Shown: positions 27,555-37,051 of the stretch, one piece after another | How positions within the stretch are numbered: position 1 is the first letter of the stretch | Layout of the letters: the number at the start of each line of letters is the position of its first letter | Source of the DNA: Clostridia bacterium | Lineage (GTDB): Bacteria > Bacillota > Clostridia > Oscillospirales > CAG-272 | Length of the DNA: 64,000 nucleotides | NCBI GenBank assembly: GCA_017399305.1 | Contig: JAFQDK010000053.1 | Span: 1-64,000, forward strand | Direction of reading: 5' to 3' | Notes under the pieces: model-generated | Told to the model about the DNA's origin: nothing | What the model saw: the letters and a program-made list of their open reading frames with translations, nothing else | Databases searched by the model: none | Translations under genes and position numbers: made by a program

Positions 27555-28250
27555 TCATCTTAAAAATCCGCCGCCGATATTAATTGTTTCGCCGGTAATA
27601 AATGTGTCTTTTGCAAGATACAGTGCAAGGCGTGCAACCTCCTCGGGGGTACCAATTCTTCCAAGCGGAGTTTCGTCGGCTAGTACCGCCATATCTTCGT
27701 CACTAAGGCGAGCGTTCATTTCGGTTGCAATAACACCGGGGGCTATACAGTTGACCTGTATGCCGCTCGGTCCAACCTCCTTGGCAAGTGCTTTTGTAAA
27801 GCCTATCATACCTGCCTTAGCAGTTGAATATGCAACCTCACACGAACCGCCTACAACACCGAAAATGGACGAGATATTGATTATCTTGCCGCTTTTTTTA
27901 TTTATCATTCCGGGCAAGAACACCTTTGATGTGAGAAACACCGATTTTAAATCTACCGACATGATATTATCCCACTCGGCTTCTGACATATCGGTAATAA
28001 GGCCAAAATGAGAGATAGCGGCATTGTTTATCAGGATATCTACTTCTCCAATCTCATCATGCACTTTCTGAATCGATGCAATCGATGATACATCCCCTTG
28101 TATAGGTGTTATATCGAGCTCCAAAACTTCTTTCAGTTTTTCGGGTGCATTATGCCAGAGAGCAAAAACCTTATATCCGTTTTTAGCAAAGAGCACTGCG
28201 GTCTCATAACCGATACCGCGAGATGCTCCTGTAACAAGTACCTTTTTCAT
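27555..28250 (-). CDS. SDR-family reductase, FabG-like; candidate EF-P 5-aminopentanone reductase (YmfI type)
   Basis: 231 residues. The classical short-chain dehydrogenase: NADP-binding VTGASRGIG, NNAAIS, catalytic Ser in INISSIFG and the YSTAK Tyr/Lys pair, then GPSGIQVNCIAPGVIATEMN. The short form, the SSIFGVVGGSCEVAYS active-site segment and RIGTPEEVA resemble clostridial YmfI, which reduces the 5-aminopentanone group on elongation factor P; ordinary 3-oxoacyl-ACP reductase is the alternative. No fatty-acid genes are nearby. Its ATG overlaps the stop of the Na/Pi transporter gene (TAATG), so translation is coupled. Confidence 0.8.
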   Translation of the reverse strand: MKKVLVTGASRGIGYETAVLFAKNGYKVFALWHNAPEKLKEVLELDITPIQGDVSSIASIQKVHDEIGEVDILINNAAISHFGLITDMSEAEWDNIMSVDLKSVFLTSKVFLPGMINKKSGKIINISSIFGVVGGSCEVAYSTAKAGMIGFTKALAKEVGPSGIQVNCIAPGVIATEMNARLSDEDMAVLADETPLGRIGTPEEVARLALYLAKDTFITGETINIGGGFLR

Positions 28251-30016
28251 TAGTTGTTTACAACATCCTTTGGAGGAAGAACATATTTTTCTTTATAGTC
28301 GTTATACAACTCTGTGTAATGTGAATTCTCTTCACTCTTGAGCTTATCAAGATAATCGTGAAGATCGAGAGCATCATGTTCCATTTCGATAACACAACCT
28401 GCGATATTAGAGCAATGGTCAGCGACGCGCTCAAGATTGTTAAGAAGGTCATTGAGAACGAAGCCAAGCTCAATTGTACATTCACCTCGCTGAAGTCTTG
28501 CAACATGGCGCTTCTTAATTTTAGCATTGAGATAATCAATTACTTCTTCAAGAGGTTCAACAGTAAATGCACACTTCATGTCACCGTTGCAGAACGCATC
28601 AAGAGAAGCATCGAGAATCTCTTCTACAGCCGCAATCATAATAGTAATTTCTTTCTGCGCCTTGTCAGAGAAGGTAACCTTCTTTTCAGCCATTTCCTGT
28701 GCGGTTCCCGCAACGTTTACGGCATGGTCGGAAATACGCTCAAAGTCACCGATAATGTGGAGAAGCTTTGTAAGCTCGTGTCCGTCAGCCTCGGTGAGCT
28801 CCTGCGAGCTTACCTTTACAAGGTAAGTTCCAAGGGTGTCCTCATACTTGTCAACCTTATCTTCTTCTGCCTTGACAGCCTCAAATCCCTTGTCGGTATA
28901 ATTGTTGAGAAGCAGAATTGAGTTTTTGAGCGAACGAACAGAAAGCTTTGCCATATCAATAGCAACCTTACGGGATGTTTCAATAGCAACTGCGGGGGTT
29001 GCAATAAGACGCTCATCAAGAAGCTCGGAGGTCTCTGTTTCGTCCTTAGAATTGGGAACTGTGAGAACCGCAAGCTTTTCAAGCAAGCGGGAAGCAGGAA
29101 TAAGGAATACAAGCGCTATTAACTTAAATACTGTATGAACTATAGCAATACCAAGGGGGTCAATAGTTGCGGGGAAATTAAAGTCGACAAACGAATCCAC
29201 AATATAGAAACCGCCGCCAACAATAAATGCCGCCGCAATGTTAAAGTAAAGGTGAACAAGCGCTGCTCTGCGTGCATTTCTGCCTGCACCGATAGAAGAA
29301 ATCATTGCGGATACGCAAGTACCGATATTTTGGCCGATAATAATCGGAATAGCAGTATAGTAAGAAATTACACCCGTCATCGAAAGTGCCTGCAAAATAC
29401 CGACAGACGCAGAAGATGACTGAATGATTGCAGTAAATACAGTACCAACAAGAATACCGAGAACAGGATTTGCAAATCTTGTAAGTACACTTTGGAAAGC
29501 AGTAGAAGTCTTAAGATCATTTACAGAGTCGGACATAAGGCCCATACCTGTCATAAGCACGGCAAAGCCGATAAGAATAAGTCCGATGTCCTTGCGCTTT
29601 GCGTTCTTCTGAAACATAACAAGCAGAATACCGACAAAAGCAAGTAACGGTGAGAAGCTTGAGGGTTTGAAGAATTCAAGAATTCCTCCGCCCTGAATAC
29701 CTGCAGTACTGAGCAGCCATGCGGTTACAGACGTACCGAGGTTTGCACCCATGATAACACCTGTCGCCTGATGCAGCGTCATAATACCTGCATTTACAAA
29801 ACCGACCACCATAACAGTGGTAGCCGAGGACGACTGAATAACAAGAGTTACACCAAGACCGAGCAAAAAGCCGTTAAAGGTGTTTGAAGTAAGCTTTGCA
29901 AGAATGTTCTTGAGCTGCTTGCCTGCGCTCTTTTCAAGTGCATCGCCCATAACTTTCATGCCGTAGAGGAACAGCGCAAGTCCTCCAAGCAAAGTAAACA
30001 CATCAAAAACGCTCAT
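28250..30016 (-). CDS. Na+/phosphate symporter (NptA family) with PhoU-like C-terminus
   Basis: 588 residues, AAGGAGA before ATG. Residues 1-310 hold ~9 membrane segments with the duplicated QSSS motif of Na/Pi cotransporters (VIQSSSATTVMVVGFVNAG and IIQSSSASVGILQALSMTG). Residues ~340-560 are a cytoplasmic PhoU-like helical bundle (EDTLGTYLVKV, HIIGDFERISDHAVNVAG, NLERVADHCSNIAGCVIEME), which carries the ExxD metal motifs. It imports phosphate coupled to Na+, with the PhoU domain probably gating it. It is followed by the overlapping SDR gene. Confidence 0.93.
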   Translation of the reverse strand: MSVFDVFTLLGGLALFLYGMKVMGDALEKSAGKQLKNILAKLTSNTFNGFLLGLGVTLVIQSSSATTVMVVGFVNAGIMTLHQATGVIMGANLGTSVTAWLLSTAGIQGGGILEFFKPSSFSPLLAFVGILLVMFQKNAKRKDIGLILIGFAVLMTGMGLMSDSVNDLKTSTAFQSVLTRFANPVLGILVGTVFTAIIQSSSASVGILQALSMTGVISYYTAIPIIIGQNIGTCVSAMISSIGAGRNARRAALVHLYFNIAAAFIVGGGFYIVDSFVDFNFPATIDPLGIAIVHTVFKLIALVFLIPASRLLEKLAVLTVPNSKDETETSELLDERLIATPAVAIETSRKVAIDMAKLSVRSLKNSILLLNNYTDKGFEAVKAEEDKVDKYEDTLGTYLVKVSSQELTEADGHELTKLLHIIGDFERISDHAVNVAGTAQEMAEKKVTFSDKAQKEITIMIAAVEEILDASLDAFCNGDMKCAFTVEPLEEVIDYLNAKIKKRHVARLQRGECTIELGFVLNDLLNNLERVADHCSNIAGCVIEMEHDALDLHDYLDKLKSEENSHYTELYNDYKEKYVLPPKDVVNN

Positions 30017-30117
30017 GTTTTTCTCCTTTTCTCATACAAAAGCATTTATTTTAGTATTATCTTTTTTAATATACCATATTTGCTAAAAATCCGCAATTGT
30101 GAATTTTTTACGAAAAT

Positions 30118-30777
30118 TTACATCACGGATTGCCCGTTTATAGTAATACCAAAAGACAAACCGAGAGTAAGTGCCGCATTTTTGCACATTACCATACGTG
30201 TATGGAAAATTTCGAAAAAGTCCATTACAGAGCCGTATGCGGTGTCTACATCAAGGCGAAGAGTGAGCTTTTTCGTGTCTTTATCAAGGTCAAGGTCGGT
30301 TGAATAAACAGAATAATTTACTCTGTCATGAATATCGAAAGTAGACTTATCATCATTGCGGACGCGACTGCGCCGGACATCACTTTTATCTGCAATAATA
30401 AGCGCCGCAGCTATCTCATTGACCGGCATACCGGTTCCCTCGTCATGATTTCCGATTGCAGAAACAACACGCGAAAGATCAAGAGGATCCATCCCCTCCT
30501 TGTCGAGTATACGGAAAGCCATGACCGCACCGCTTTGTGAATGGTCGACACGGTTAATGATGTTTCCGATATCATGCATGTATCCCGCAATTTTCGCAAG
30601 GTCAACTGTGTGCGCATCATGCCCGAGTTTTTCAAGGATATCACCTGCAAGTGTCGCAACCTTAGTTACGTGTGCAAACCCGTGCTCGGTATATCCAAGT
30701 GCATGAAGGGCACGATTAGCTTCTTCGATATACACCTTCACCGCAGGATTATTCTTAATCTTTTCGTAAGTTATCAT
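30118..30777 (-). CDS. HD-domain phosphohydrolase
   Basis: 219 residues, TAGGAG before ATG. HD motif ligands are visible: His in HGFAHVTKV, the His-Asp pair in GYMHDIGN and a later Asp in IIADKSDV. The chain resembles HD proteins acting on nucleotides, but no GYP or RelA features are present, so the substrate is unknown. It starts 8 bp after the topB stop, so it is likely co-transcribed with topoisomerase III, although no functional link is known. Confidence 0.85.
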   Translation of the reverse strand: MITYEKIKNNPAVKVYIEEANRALHALGYTEHGFAHVTKVATLAGDILEKLGHDAHTVDLAKIAGYMHDIGNIINRVDHSQSGAVMAFRILDKEGMDPLDLSRVVSAIGNHDEGTGMPVNEIAAALIIADKSDVRRSRVRNDDKSTFDIHDRVNYSVYSTDLDLDKDTKKLTLRLDVDTAYGSVMDFFEIFHTRMVMCKNAALTLGLSFGITINGQSVM

Positions 30778-30785
30778 TTTTACTC

Positions 30786-32885
30786 CTAAAAGTCGAATTT
30801 GGCTCCTGTGCCGTCGAGCTTCAGCACAGCATCAAACGGCTTTCCAGCCTTTGAAATAAATCCTCTGATCTTTGAAGTTTTCCCCTGAGTCAACAAAAGC
30901 TGAATATTCTTTTTCGATATAACTCTGCCGCATATAACCCGATTGACACCGAATTTACAGCCCTCTTTATAATTTGAGCATCCGTATCCGAACGTGGTGC
31001 GGCGTATCATTCCGCCACAGAATGGACACTTCCCTATCTCATCTCCAATAAATCCATCGTCAAAATCATCTTCGGCAGAAAGCTCTCTTTTAGCAAAAAC
31101 TTCGCTGATTTCTCTCTCCGCAAGTTCAACACCGCCGCCAATAGTCATTGTGCCACGGAATATCTGTTTTAACGCTTTGCCAAGTTCACTTGTTTTATAT
31201 TTATCCATCGAGATGCCCATTTGTAAAAGCGACTGAATTAAAAACTCTCCGCCCGGCAGGATATAATAAACATCTTTTTTCAGCTCGATATACCCACTCT
31301 TGCGTGCATTATCAATAATGCCTGTTCTGGTTGCCTCTGTGCCAAGTTCAAGTCCTTCAAATATTGCCTTATAATCTTCCTCGTCGTTCTCTTCAACGCC
31401 GTCTTTCGCCGCCGCTTTTTCCTCTTTGAAAGGATTCTTGAGATAGTTATTCAGCGTTTCGATAGTATAATGCTTTGGCGGAGTAGTCTCCTTTTCCGCC
31501 GGCATAAAATTGACATTTACTTCGTCGCCTTTTTCAAGAGGAGGAAGCATCTTATCCTTTTGTGAATAGTCGTCAAACTTTGTCCATCCGGGTTCAAGAA
31601 TAACAGTTCCCTTCAGGGTAAACTCTTCAAGGTCACCAACCGCTATCTTTATCTCGGTCTTCTCCGCTTTACATTCAAGGGCGCAGAACACCGCTACAAA
31701 TCGGCGGAACACCGTGGAATAAACCTTATTCTCTGCTTCGCTTAGGTCACCTTTTTTAGGTATCTTATAGGTTGGCGTAAGTGCAGAATGCGACTCTATT
31801 TTTGAATCGTCAAAAATAGATTTTTTAAATTTAAACTCTACAGGATAACCAAGAGATGCAACATTCTCAAGTATCTTCTTTACCTTGCCCTGCTCGGCTG
31901 TTGCAAGATACTCAGAATTAGTACGCGGATATGTGAGATAACCGCGCTCATAAAGGTTTTGCACTATCTCAAGGCTTTCGCCCATTGACATTTTATACTT
32001 TTTGCCAAGCACGTTTTGTAGCTTGGAAAGCGAATAAAGCTTACCGGGAAGAATCTCGTCTTTCTTGCGTTTTACATTTGTAACCTTTGCACCTGTCTGA
32101 TTATACTGTGCACAAAGTGCTTCAACCTTATGGTGCTCGTTTGCAGAGAATTTTACTTTACTTGTAAGCTCAACGGTATACCCTTTTGTCTCCTCTGCAC
32201 TTCTGCCGACATAATATTTTTCGGGAACAAAATGACGTATTGCCATGTCGCGATCATAAATTGCCTTTACAATAGGCACGATAACTCTACCGACTCTGAG
32301 CAACTTACCGGTTTTAAGTGTTGCATAGCGAGTAAGGTTTACGCCGTAAAGCCAATCGATATAGGTACGCGCAAAGCCCTCGTTTGCAAGAGTTTCATAC
32401 TCGCACTCGTCCTTCATTTCTTCAAGCGCGGCACGGACAGTTTCATTTGTCTGATCCGGTAGCCACAATCTTAGAAAAGGCTTGCTTCCTTCAAGTGCAT
32501 GCATCACGCAAAGGCGAACAATTATTTCTCCCTCGCGGTCGGCGTCTCCAGCGTTTATAATAGCTTCAACATCGTTTCGGTTGCAAAGATATTTCAGCGT
32601 TTCAAACTGACGTACTACGCCGCTATCCACCTGCTTGTCCGCTCCTCTTTTTAATGTAAAACGGAATTCTTTCGGAAAACATGGAAGATTTTCGATAGTC
32701 CAGCGAGCATCAGCAGACGGATTATCAAGATAGTCCTCTATGTCGCAGAGGGAAAATAAATGTCCGAACGCCCAGCTAACAATGTAGCCGTTGCCCTCAA
32801 AATAGCCGTTCTTCTTTTGCTGATTTCCGATAGCGCCCGAAATGTTGCGTGCAAGGCTCGGCTTTTCGGCAATGATAAGCTTCAT
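30786..32885 (-). CDS. topB: DNA topoisomerase III
   Basis: 699 residues, GGGAGGG before ATG. TOPRIM domain at the N-terminus (LIIAEKPSLARNI, then NAGDADREGEIIVR with the acidic metal site), followed by the type IA core with the catalytic tyrosine Y319 in GYLTYPRTNSEYL. One C-terminal zinc ribbon (CPFCGGMIRRTTFGYGCSN, then EGCKFGV) binds DNA. It relaxes and decatenates DNA by single-strand passage. The absence of extra zinc fingers and the length favour TopB over TopA. The HD hydrolase follows. Confidence 0.95.
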   Translation of the reverse strand: MKLIIAEKPSLARNISGAIGNQQKKNGYFEGNGYIVSWAFGHLFSLCDIEDYLDNPSADARWTIENLPCFPKEFRFTLKRGADKQVDSGVVRQFETLKYLCNRNDVEAIINAGDADREGEIIVRLCVMHALEGSKPFLRLWLPDQTNETVRAALEEMKDECEYETLANEGFARTYIDWLYGVNLTRYATLKTGKLLRVGRVIVPIVKAIYDRDMAIRHFVPEKYYVGRSAEETKGYTVELTSKVKFSANEHHKVEALCAQYNQTGAKVTNVKRKKDEILPGKLYSLSKLQNVLGKKYKMSMGESLEIVQNLYERGYLTYPRTNSEYLATAEQGKVKKILENVASLGYPVEFKFKKSIFDDSKIESHSALTPTYKIPKKGDLSEAENKVYSTVFRRFVAVFCALECKAEKTEIKIAVGDLEEFTLKGTVILEPGWTKFDDYSQKDKMLPPLEKGDEVNVNFMPAEKETTPPKHYTIETLNNYLKNPFKEEKAAAKDGVEENDEEDYKAIFEGLELGTEATRTGIIDNARKSGYIELKKDVYYILPGGEFLIQSLLQMGISMDKYKTSELGKALKQIFRGTMTIGGGVELAEREISEVFAKRELSAEDDFDDGFIGDEIGKCPFCGGMIRRTTFGYGCSNYKEGCKFGVNRVICGRVISKKNIQLLLTQGKTSKIRGFISKAGKPFDAVLKLDGTGAKFDF

Positions 32886-33043
32886 TTTTTCCCTCCCTCA
32901 TTTTCATTATGAATAATTTTATCATAAAACAATGCTTCTTGCAATAATGTGCGAAAAATAATATGATTTGGTTTTCCTTTTGCATTGCAAACAAATGAGT
33001 AATATGGTAAACTTTGAACAAAAGGAGTTCATTTAACTATTTG

Positions 33044-33068
33044 TGCCGCGCCCCGCGGCAGAACGGAG
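33044..33068 (+). promoter_or_regulatory. GC-rich leader hairpin before the six-hairpin protein gene
   Basis: TGCCGCG (33044-33050), CCC, CGCGGCA (33054-33060): a perfect 7-bp all-strong stem in an AT-rich leader, directly followed by the SD ACGGAG (33063-33068) and the ATG at 33075. Its closeness to the SD could affect initiation or protect the 5' end. Confidence 0.55.
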
Positions 33069-33074
33069 TTTTAT

Positions 33075-35099
33075 ATGCTTTCTGTAAAATATAACAACGG
33101 AACTTTTTCTTTTGGCGTTGACAACGACGAAAAAGATGCCGTTTGCTTTATTCCTCATGCCACAATCGAGTTGATCGGCGGAAAAGAGATTCCTATCAAA
33201 GAGTTCGATCAATTCATGGCATATGACAAATGCACTGACGAGGGAAACGGACTATTTAAGATTGTGCGCTCGATAAAAAATATCAGCGACAGCGACATTA
33301 CTTTCCGTGACATTTTCGAGGTAAAAACCGCATTTATTCCCTCCCGCTATCTTATCCCCTGTGTGAACTACAACGGCAACGAGGGCTGTAGAGAAAATAC
33401 ACCTATAGGTCTTGAGCGTGACGGTAAACCTTGGATCTTTGCATATGACCGCATGGGTATTCCTTCATGTTCGCTTTGCGAGAACAAAAATTTCGGCACT
33501 GCTATTTTTGCAAGCGATTGTGACGAAAGCTCGCTCCGCTCATCGTGTTCACTCATTAAAAACGATGACGGAACATTTACACAGCGTATTTATCACCCTG
33601 TAGTTGAGGCTCCGTATACATATTCGAGCAAGAATATTTTAACCGAACGCTATGATGAATATATCACGCTCGCGGCAGGCGAAGAAATTACTTTTACCAT
33701 GTATGTTTTCGCCTGTGTTCCTATGTACGAAAACTATGCGGCGGCAAATCTCCTTGACCGCACGGCTGAAGTTTTCAACCTTGAACGCAACGTTTGTCTT
33801 TCACCTAAAGAGGTTTGGGATCTCGGCATTAAATATGCAAATGCCCTACTCTATGACTACAAAGGACACAAAATGATAATCACACACTATGCACCACGCC
33901 TTTTCCGTTCGCAGCATGGCGCACAGGTGACCGGCGAAGAAATGGCACGCAAAATGCAGGATCCATATTACACCGAGATAGGCTGCTTTGATGAGCGCTT
34001 TGAAATGGGTTGGGCCGACCAAGGTCTGCTCAATTCCAGAATGCTTGCAGCTGATGCTATTGAGCGCGGAGACAAGGAGCAGCTTGACATTGCTATTGGC
34101 ATTTTTGAAAGTTGGGCGGACAAGCAACAAGAAAACGGACTTATCCGCACACAGTTCCAGCAGTATTTTGAAACTGAGACCTACGACTTTGCAACACCAG
34201 ACATATGCAACTTTGGTTGGGGTGCATGCGAAATGTCGAGGATGTATACTCTTCTTAAAGAAAACGGTATTGACAAACCAAAGTTTAAGGAATTTGCAGT
34301 TAAGCTCTGCGATTTCTTCTGCGAAAACTATTCGAAAAAGTTTGCTTTTGGCAAAGCATGGACACTCGAGGGCGAATGTGTAATGCCGAACGGCACTATC
34401 GGTGGCTTTATGGTGCTTGGTATGCTTGAAACCTACCGTATCACAGGCGACAAAAAGTATCTTGAAACAGCGATAAAAGCAAGCGACTTCTACTATGAGC
34501 GTGACCTTGACAGATTTATTTGCTCTGCCGGCGCACTTGACTGTCAAAGCATCGACAAAGAGACCGCATATCCTTTTATCAATTCCTCAATTATGCTATA
34601 CGAAGAAACAGGCGATAAAAAGTATCTTGACCGCGCAAAAAAGGCGGCTTACTACTTCTTCTCGTGGGCTTTCCACTATGACGTACTATACCCCGCTGAA
34701 AGCGAGTTCACCGAATACGGCTACTCTACCAAGGGCGGCACAAGCGTTTCTACAGAACATCATACCATCGACTCTTGGGGTTCTGCCGCAGTGACAGGCT
34801 TCTTACAGCTTGCACATTATACAGGTGATGAACGTTGGAGAAAGCGCGCACATGCAATGTGGGCGAACGCTATTCAGGGTATCGCAACAGAAGAAAAGCG
34901 TACTTTCCATGGGCAGGTCCGTCCCCTTGGCTCACAGAATGAAGGATTCTTCCACTGCCGCTGGACAAAGTATCGCCCCACCTGCGAAGAACGAGGTCAC
35001 TACAACGATTGCCTTTGCGCTTGGGCAGGTGCATACCGAATGATGACGCTCTTTGACCAGAAGGATGAAAAAATCAAAGATAAATTTTTGGAAAGATAA
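33075..35099 (+). CDS. Six-hairpin (alpha/alpha)6 glycosidase-like protein, unassigned
   Basis: 674 residues, GGAG 6 bp before ATG, no signal peptide. About 230 N-terminal residues form a beta-sandwich. The rest is a helical barrel of repeated hairpins with motifs GWADQGLLNSRMLAADAI, LETYRITGDKKYLETAIKAS, YEETGDKKYLDRAKKAAYYF and LAHYTGDERWRKRAHAMW. This is the six-hairpin glycosidase fold (GH88/95/127/142 type), but no family-specific active site can be fixed by eye; acidic candidates lie in GCFDERFEMGWAD. A cytoplasmic role on imported oligosaccharides is plausible. It stands alone, with its own terminator. Confidence 0.65.
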   Translation: MLSVKYNNGTFSFGVDNDEKDAVCFIPHATIELIGGKEIPIKEFDQFMAYDKCTDEGNGLFKIVRSIKNISDSDITFRDIFEVKTAFIPSRYLIPCVNYNGNEGCRENTPIGLERDGKPWIFAYDRMGIPSCSLCENKNFGTAIFASDCDESSLRSSCSLIKNDDGTFTQRIYHPVVEAPYTYSSKNILTERYDEYITLAAGEEITFTMYVFACVPMYENYAAANLLDRTAEVFNLERNVCLSPKEVWDLGIKYANALLYDYKGHKMIITHYAPRLFRSQHGAQVTGEEMARKMQDPYYTEIGCFDERFEMGWADQGLLNSRMLAADAIERGDKEQLDIAIGIFESWADKQQENGLIRTQFQQYFETETYDFATPDICNFGWGACEMSRMYTLLKENGIDKPKFKEFAVKLCDFFCENYSKKFAFGKAWTLEGECVMPNGTIGGFMVLGMLETYRITGDKKYLETAIKASDFYYERDLDRFICSAGALDCQSIDKETAYPFINSSIMLYEETGDKKYLDRAKKAAYYFFSWAFHYDVLYPAESEFTEYGYSTKGGTSVSTEHHTIDSWGSAAVTGFLQLAHYTGDERWRKRAHAMWANAIQGIATEEKRTFHGQVRPLGSQNEGFFHCRWTKYRPTCEERGHYNDCLCAWAGAYRMMTLFDQKDEKIKDKFLER

Positions 35100-35107
35100 C
35101 AAACAAC

Positions 35108-35139
35108 AAAAACTGCAACCGAAAACGGTTGCAGTTTTT
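35108..35139 (+). terminator. Terminator of the six-hairpin protein gene
   Basis: Stem AAAAACTGCAACCG/CGGTTGCAGTTTTT, loop 4 nt. Confidence 0.9.
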
Positions 35140-35151
35140 TGTTATTGAAAG

Positions 35152-35772
35152 CTATTTAAATGTATTCTCAATAGGTTCATCGCATTCCCAACTAATCACT
35201 TTGAAATCATGTGATTTTAGAATTTTCTCGCTTTCCTCGAAATCTTTATAATAACATGTAGTTTTATCGTATATCCTTATGGTAGGCTCAATAGGACCCG
35301 ATGTTTTGTCGTTAGGTTCACCCAAAAAATACTCAGCATCCGCAACGCTTAAAAGTACTTTATATTGGTCAGTATTCTTTAAGACAATTTTGTCGTAAAC
35401 AGGTTTGCGTCCACTGTTATATCCATGAAATTCAGGATTATTAATCTGTTCAACCCTGAAGGCATACAACTCATTACCTTGCTCGTTCTTAAATTCTTCT
35501 TTCCATCTGCGGGTTTTACCGTTCCCCTCATCAATATTGAATCCGTCAAATTCGCAAATTATAGTATCTTCTATTGTATGTATCTCACCGTCAATTTCAT
35601 AAACAAATTTAAAATCAAATTCTCCGTATTTAATTTCCGGTTTTGGAGGAGCCGGTGATAGCAACAATCCAACTGCTAATATTATCCATGGCGACAAAGC
35701 AATAAAAACAACAATTACACATGCTAAAGCCAATGCAATAATTCCAATCATTATTTTCTTTGTAGTACTCAT
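35152..35772 (-). CDS. Membrane-anchored hypothetical protein
   Basis: 206 residues from ATG 35772, where GGGGAG is well placed; the longer frame to 35811 would read through this SD. One hydrophobic span (about 6-38, MIGIIALALACVIVVFIALS) anchors an extracytoplasmic beta-rich domain (YGEFDFKFVYEIDGEIHTIE). No family is recognised. It is monocistronic and divergent from the lysine riboswitch. Confidence 0.65.
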   Translation of the reverse strand: MSTTKKIMIGIIALALACVIVVFIALSPWIILAVGLLLSPAPPKPEIKYGEFDFKFVYEIDGEIHTIEDTIICEFDGFNIDEGNGKTRRWKEEFKNEQGNELYAFRVEQINNPEFHGYNSGRKPVYDKIVLKNTDQYKVLLSVADAEYFLGEPNDKTSGPIEPTIRIYDKTTCYYKDFEESEKILKSHDFKVISWECDEPIENTFK

Positions 35773-35865
35773 AGAAACTTCTCCCCCCCTCTTCTTAATC
35801 TCTACATTCAATATATCATATTTCTATATTGATTACAAGAATTAAAATATTTTATCGGTAAGGTG

Positions 35866-35894
35866 TTGACAAACGGAGAAATATATATTACAAT
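35866..35894 (+). promoter_or_regulatory. Sigma-70 promoter of the dap-lys operon
   Basis: TTGACA (35866-35871), 17 bp, TACAAT (35889-35894), directly upstream of the lysine riboswitch. Confidence 0.85.
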
Positions 35895-35899
35895 CTTGT

Positions 35900-36070
35900 C
35901 AAATGGTAGAGGCGCGTTTGGTCGTTAGTAGCCGTGACGGAATAGGTCTTGCAAACCGTTGTCACTGCGAAAGAGGCGGACGCCGAAGGCTGCACAGCAA
36001 AGTGCTGACCTGGTTATACATAATAAGATGTGTATGACTGTCGCGAAATCAATCGCGGAGGGCTATCGGT
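35900..36070 (+). promoter_or_regulatory. Lysine riboswitch (L box)
   Basis: Conserved L-box blocks appear in order: GGTAGAGGCGCG (35905-35916), TTAGTAGCCGTGACGG, AAAGAGGCGGACGCCGAAGG, the TGACCTGG segment, GACTGTCGCGAAATC and GGAGGGCTATC (36056-36066). P1 pairs GGTAG with CTATC. It precedes a terminator and dapA-dapB-lysA, so lysine binding should end transcription of lysine synthesis. Sequence and context agree. Confidence 0.95.
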
Positions 36071-36112
36071 CAATAGATTTTGAAATTTTTTTAGCAAAAT
36101 GTATTTACTGAG

Positions 36113-36142
36113 CAGCCAATCCGTTTGGATTGGCTGTTTTTT
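36113..36142 (+). terminator. Riboswitch-controlled terminator
   Basis: Perfect 10-bp stem CAGCCAATCC/GGATTGGCTG with a GTTT loop and T6, 20 bp before dapA; the expression platform of the lysine riboswitch. Confidence 0.92.
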
Positions 36143-36162
36143 CTACCTAGGAAGGATAAACT

Positions 36163-37050
36163 ATGAAAAACACAGTATTCAAGGGCGTTGCAACTGCGCT
36201 CATCACTCCTCTTACTGAAAACGGTATTGACTTTGACGCTTTTGGCAGACTTATCGACTGGCAGATTGAAGAAGGCATCAATGCGCTTGTCGTATGCGGC
36301 ACCACAGGCGAAGCTTCAACTCTCACTGACGAGGAACATCGCGCCGCTATCTCCTTTGCAGTTGAGCGTGCGGCCGGTCGTGTACCGATAATTGCAGGCA
36401 CAGGTTCCAATGATACCGCTTATGCACTTGAGCTTACACGCCATGCCTGCGAGGCAGGTGCAGACGCTATCCTCGTTGCAACCCCGTACTACAACAAGGC
36501 CACACAAAAAGGTCTTATCCAAATGTATACCACAATTGCTGACGAAAGCACTGTACCGGTAATACTTTACAATGTTCCATCACGTACAGGCGTAAACATC
36601 GAACCTAAGACATATGCGGCTCTTGCTGATCACCCAAACATTGTGGCAATCAAAGAGGCAAACGGAAATATATCGAAAATTGTCGAAACCATGTCGCTTG
36701 TACATGACAAGCTTGACCTTTACAGCGGCAATGATGACCAGATAGTCCCCCTCATGTCACTTGGCGGATGCGGCGTTATCTCTGTTATATCCAATCTGCT
36801 CCCCAAAGAAACTGTTGAACTTTGCAATAAATTCTTCGCAGGTGATATTGCAGGTGCAGCCGAGATGCAGTACAAATATCACTATCTTATCGATGCACTC
36901 TTCTGCGAAGTAAACCCAATTCCCGTTAAGGCTGCCATGGCTGCGATGGGCTACTGTGAAAACTATCTCAGACTGCCACTTACACCTATGGAGGAGAACA
37001 CCAAAGCGGTATTGCTTAAGGCAATGCGCGATGTTGGAATAAACGTTTGA
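36163..37050 (+). CDS. dapA: 4-hydroxy-tetrahydrodipicolinate synthase
   Basis: 295 residues, GAAGGA before ATG. It condenses pyruvate with aspartate semialdehyde, the first committed step of lysine/diaminopimelate synthesis in the cytoplasm. Schiff-base K164 (VAIKEANGN), Y136 (ILYNVPSRTG) and T47-T48 (CGTTGE) are in place in the TIM barrel. It is the first gene of dapA-dapB-lysA under the lysine riboswitch. Confidence 0.96.
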   Translation: MKNTVFKGVATALITPLTENGIDFDAFGRLIDWQIEEGINALVVCGTTGEASTLTDEEHRAAISFAVERAAGRVPIIAGTGSNDTAYALELTRHACEAGADAILVATPYYNKATQKGLIQMYTTIADESTVPVILYNVPSRTGVNIEPKTYAALADHPNIVAIKEANGNISKIVETMSLVHDKLDLYSGNDDQIVPLMSLGGCGVISVISNLLPKETVELCNKFFAGDIAGAAEMQYKYHYLIDALFCEVNPIPVKAAMAAMGYCENYLRLPLTPMEENTKAVLLKAMRDVGINV

Positions 37051-37051
37051 T

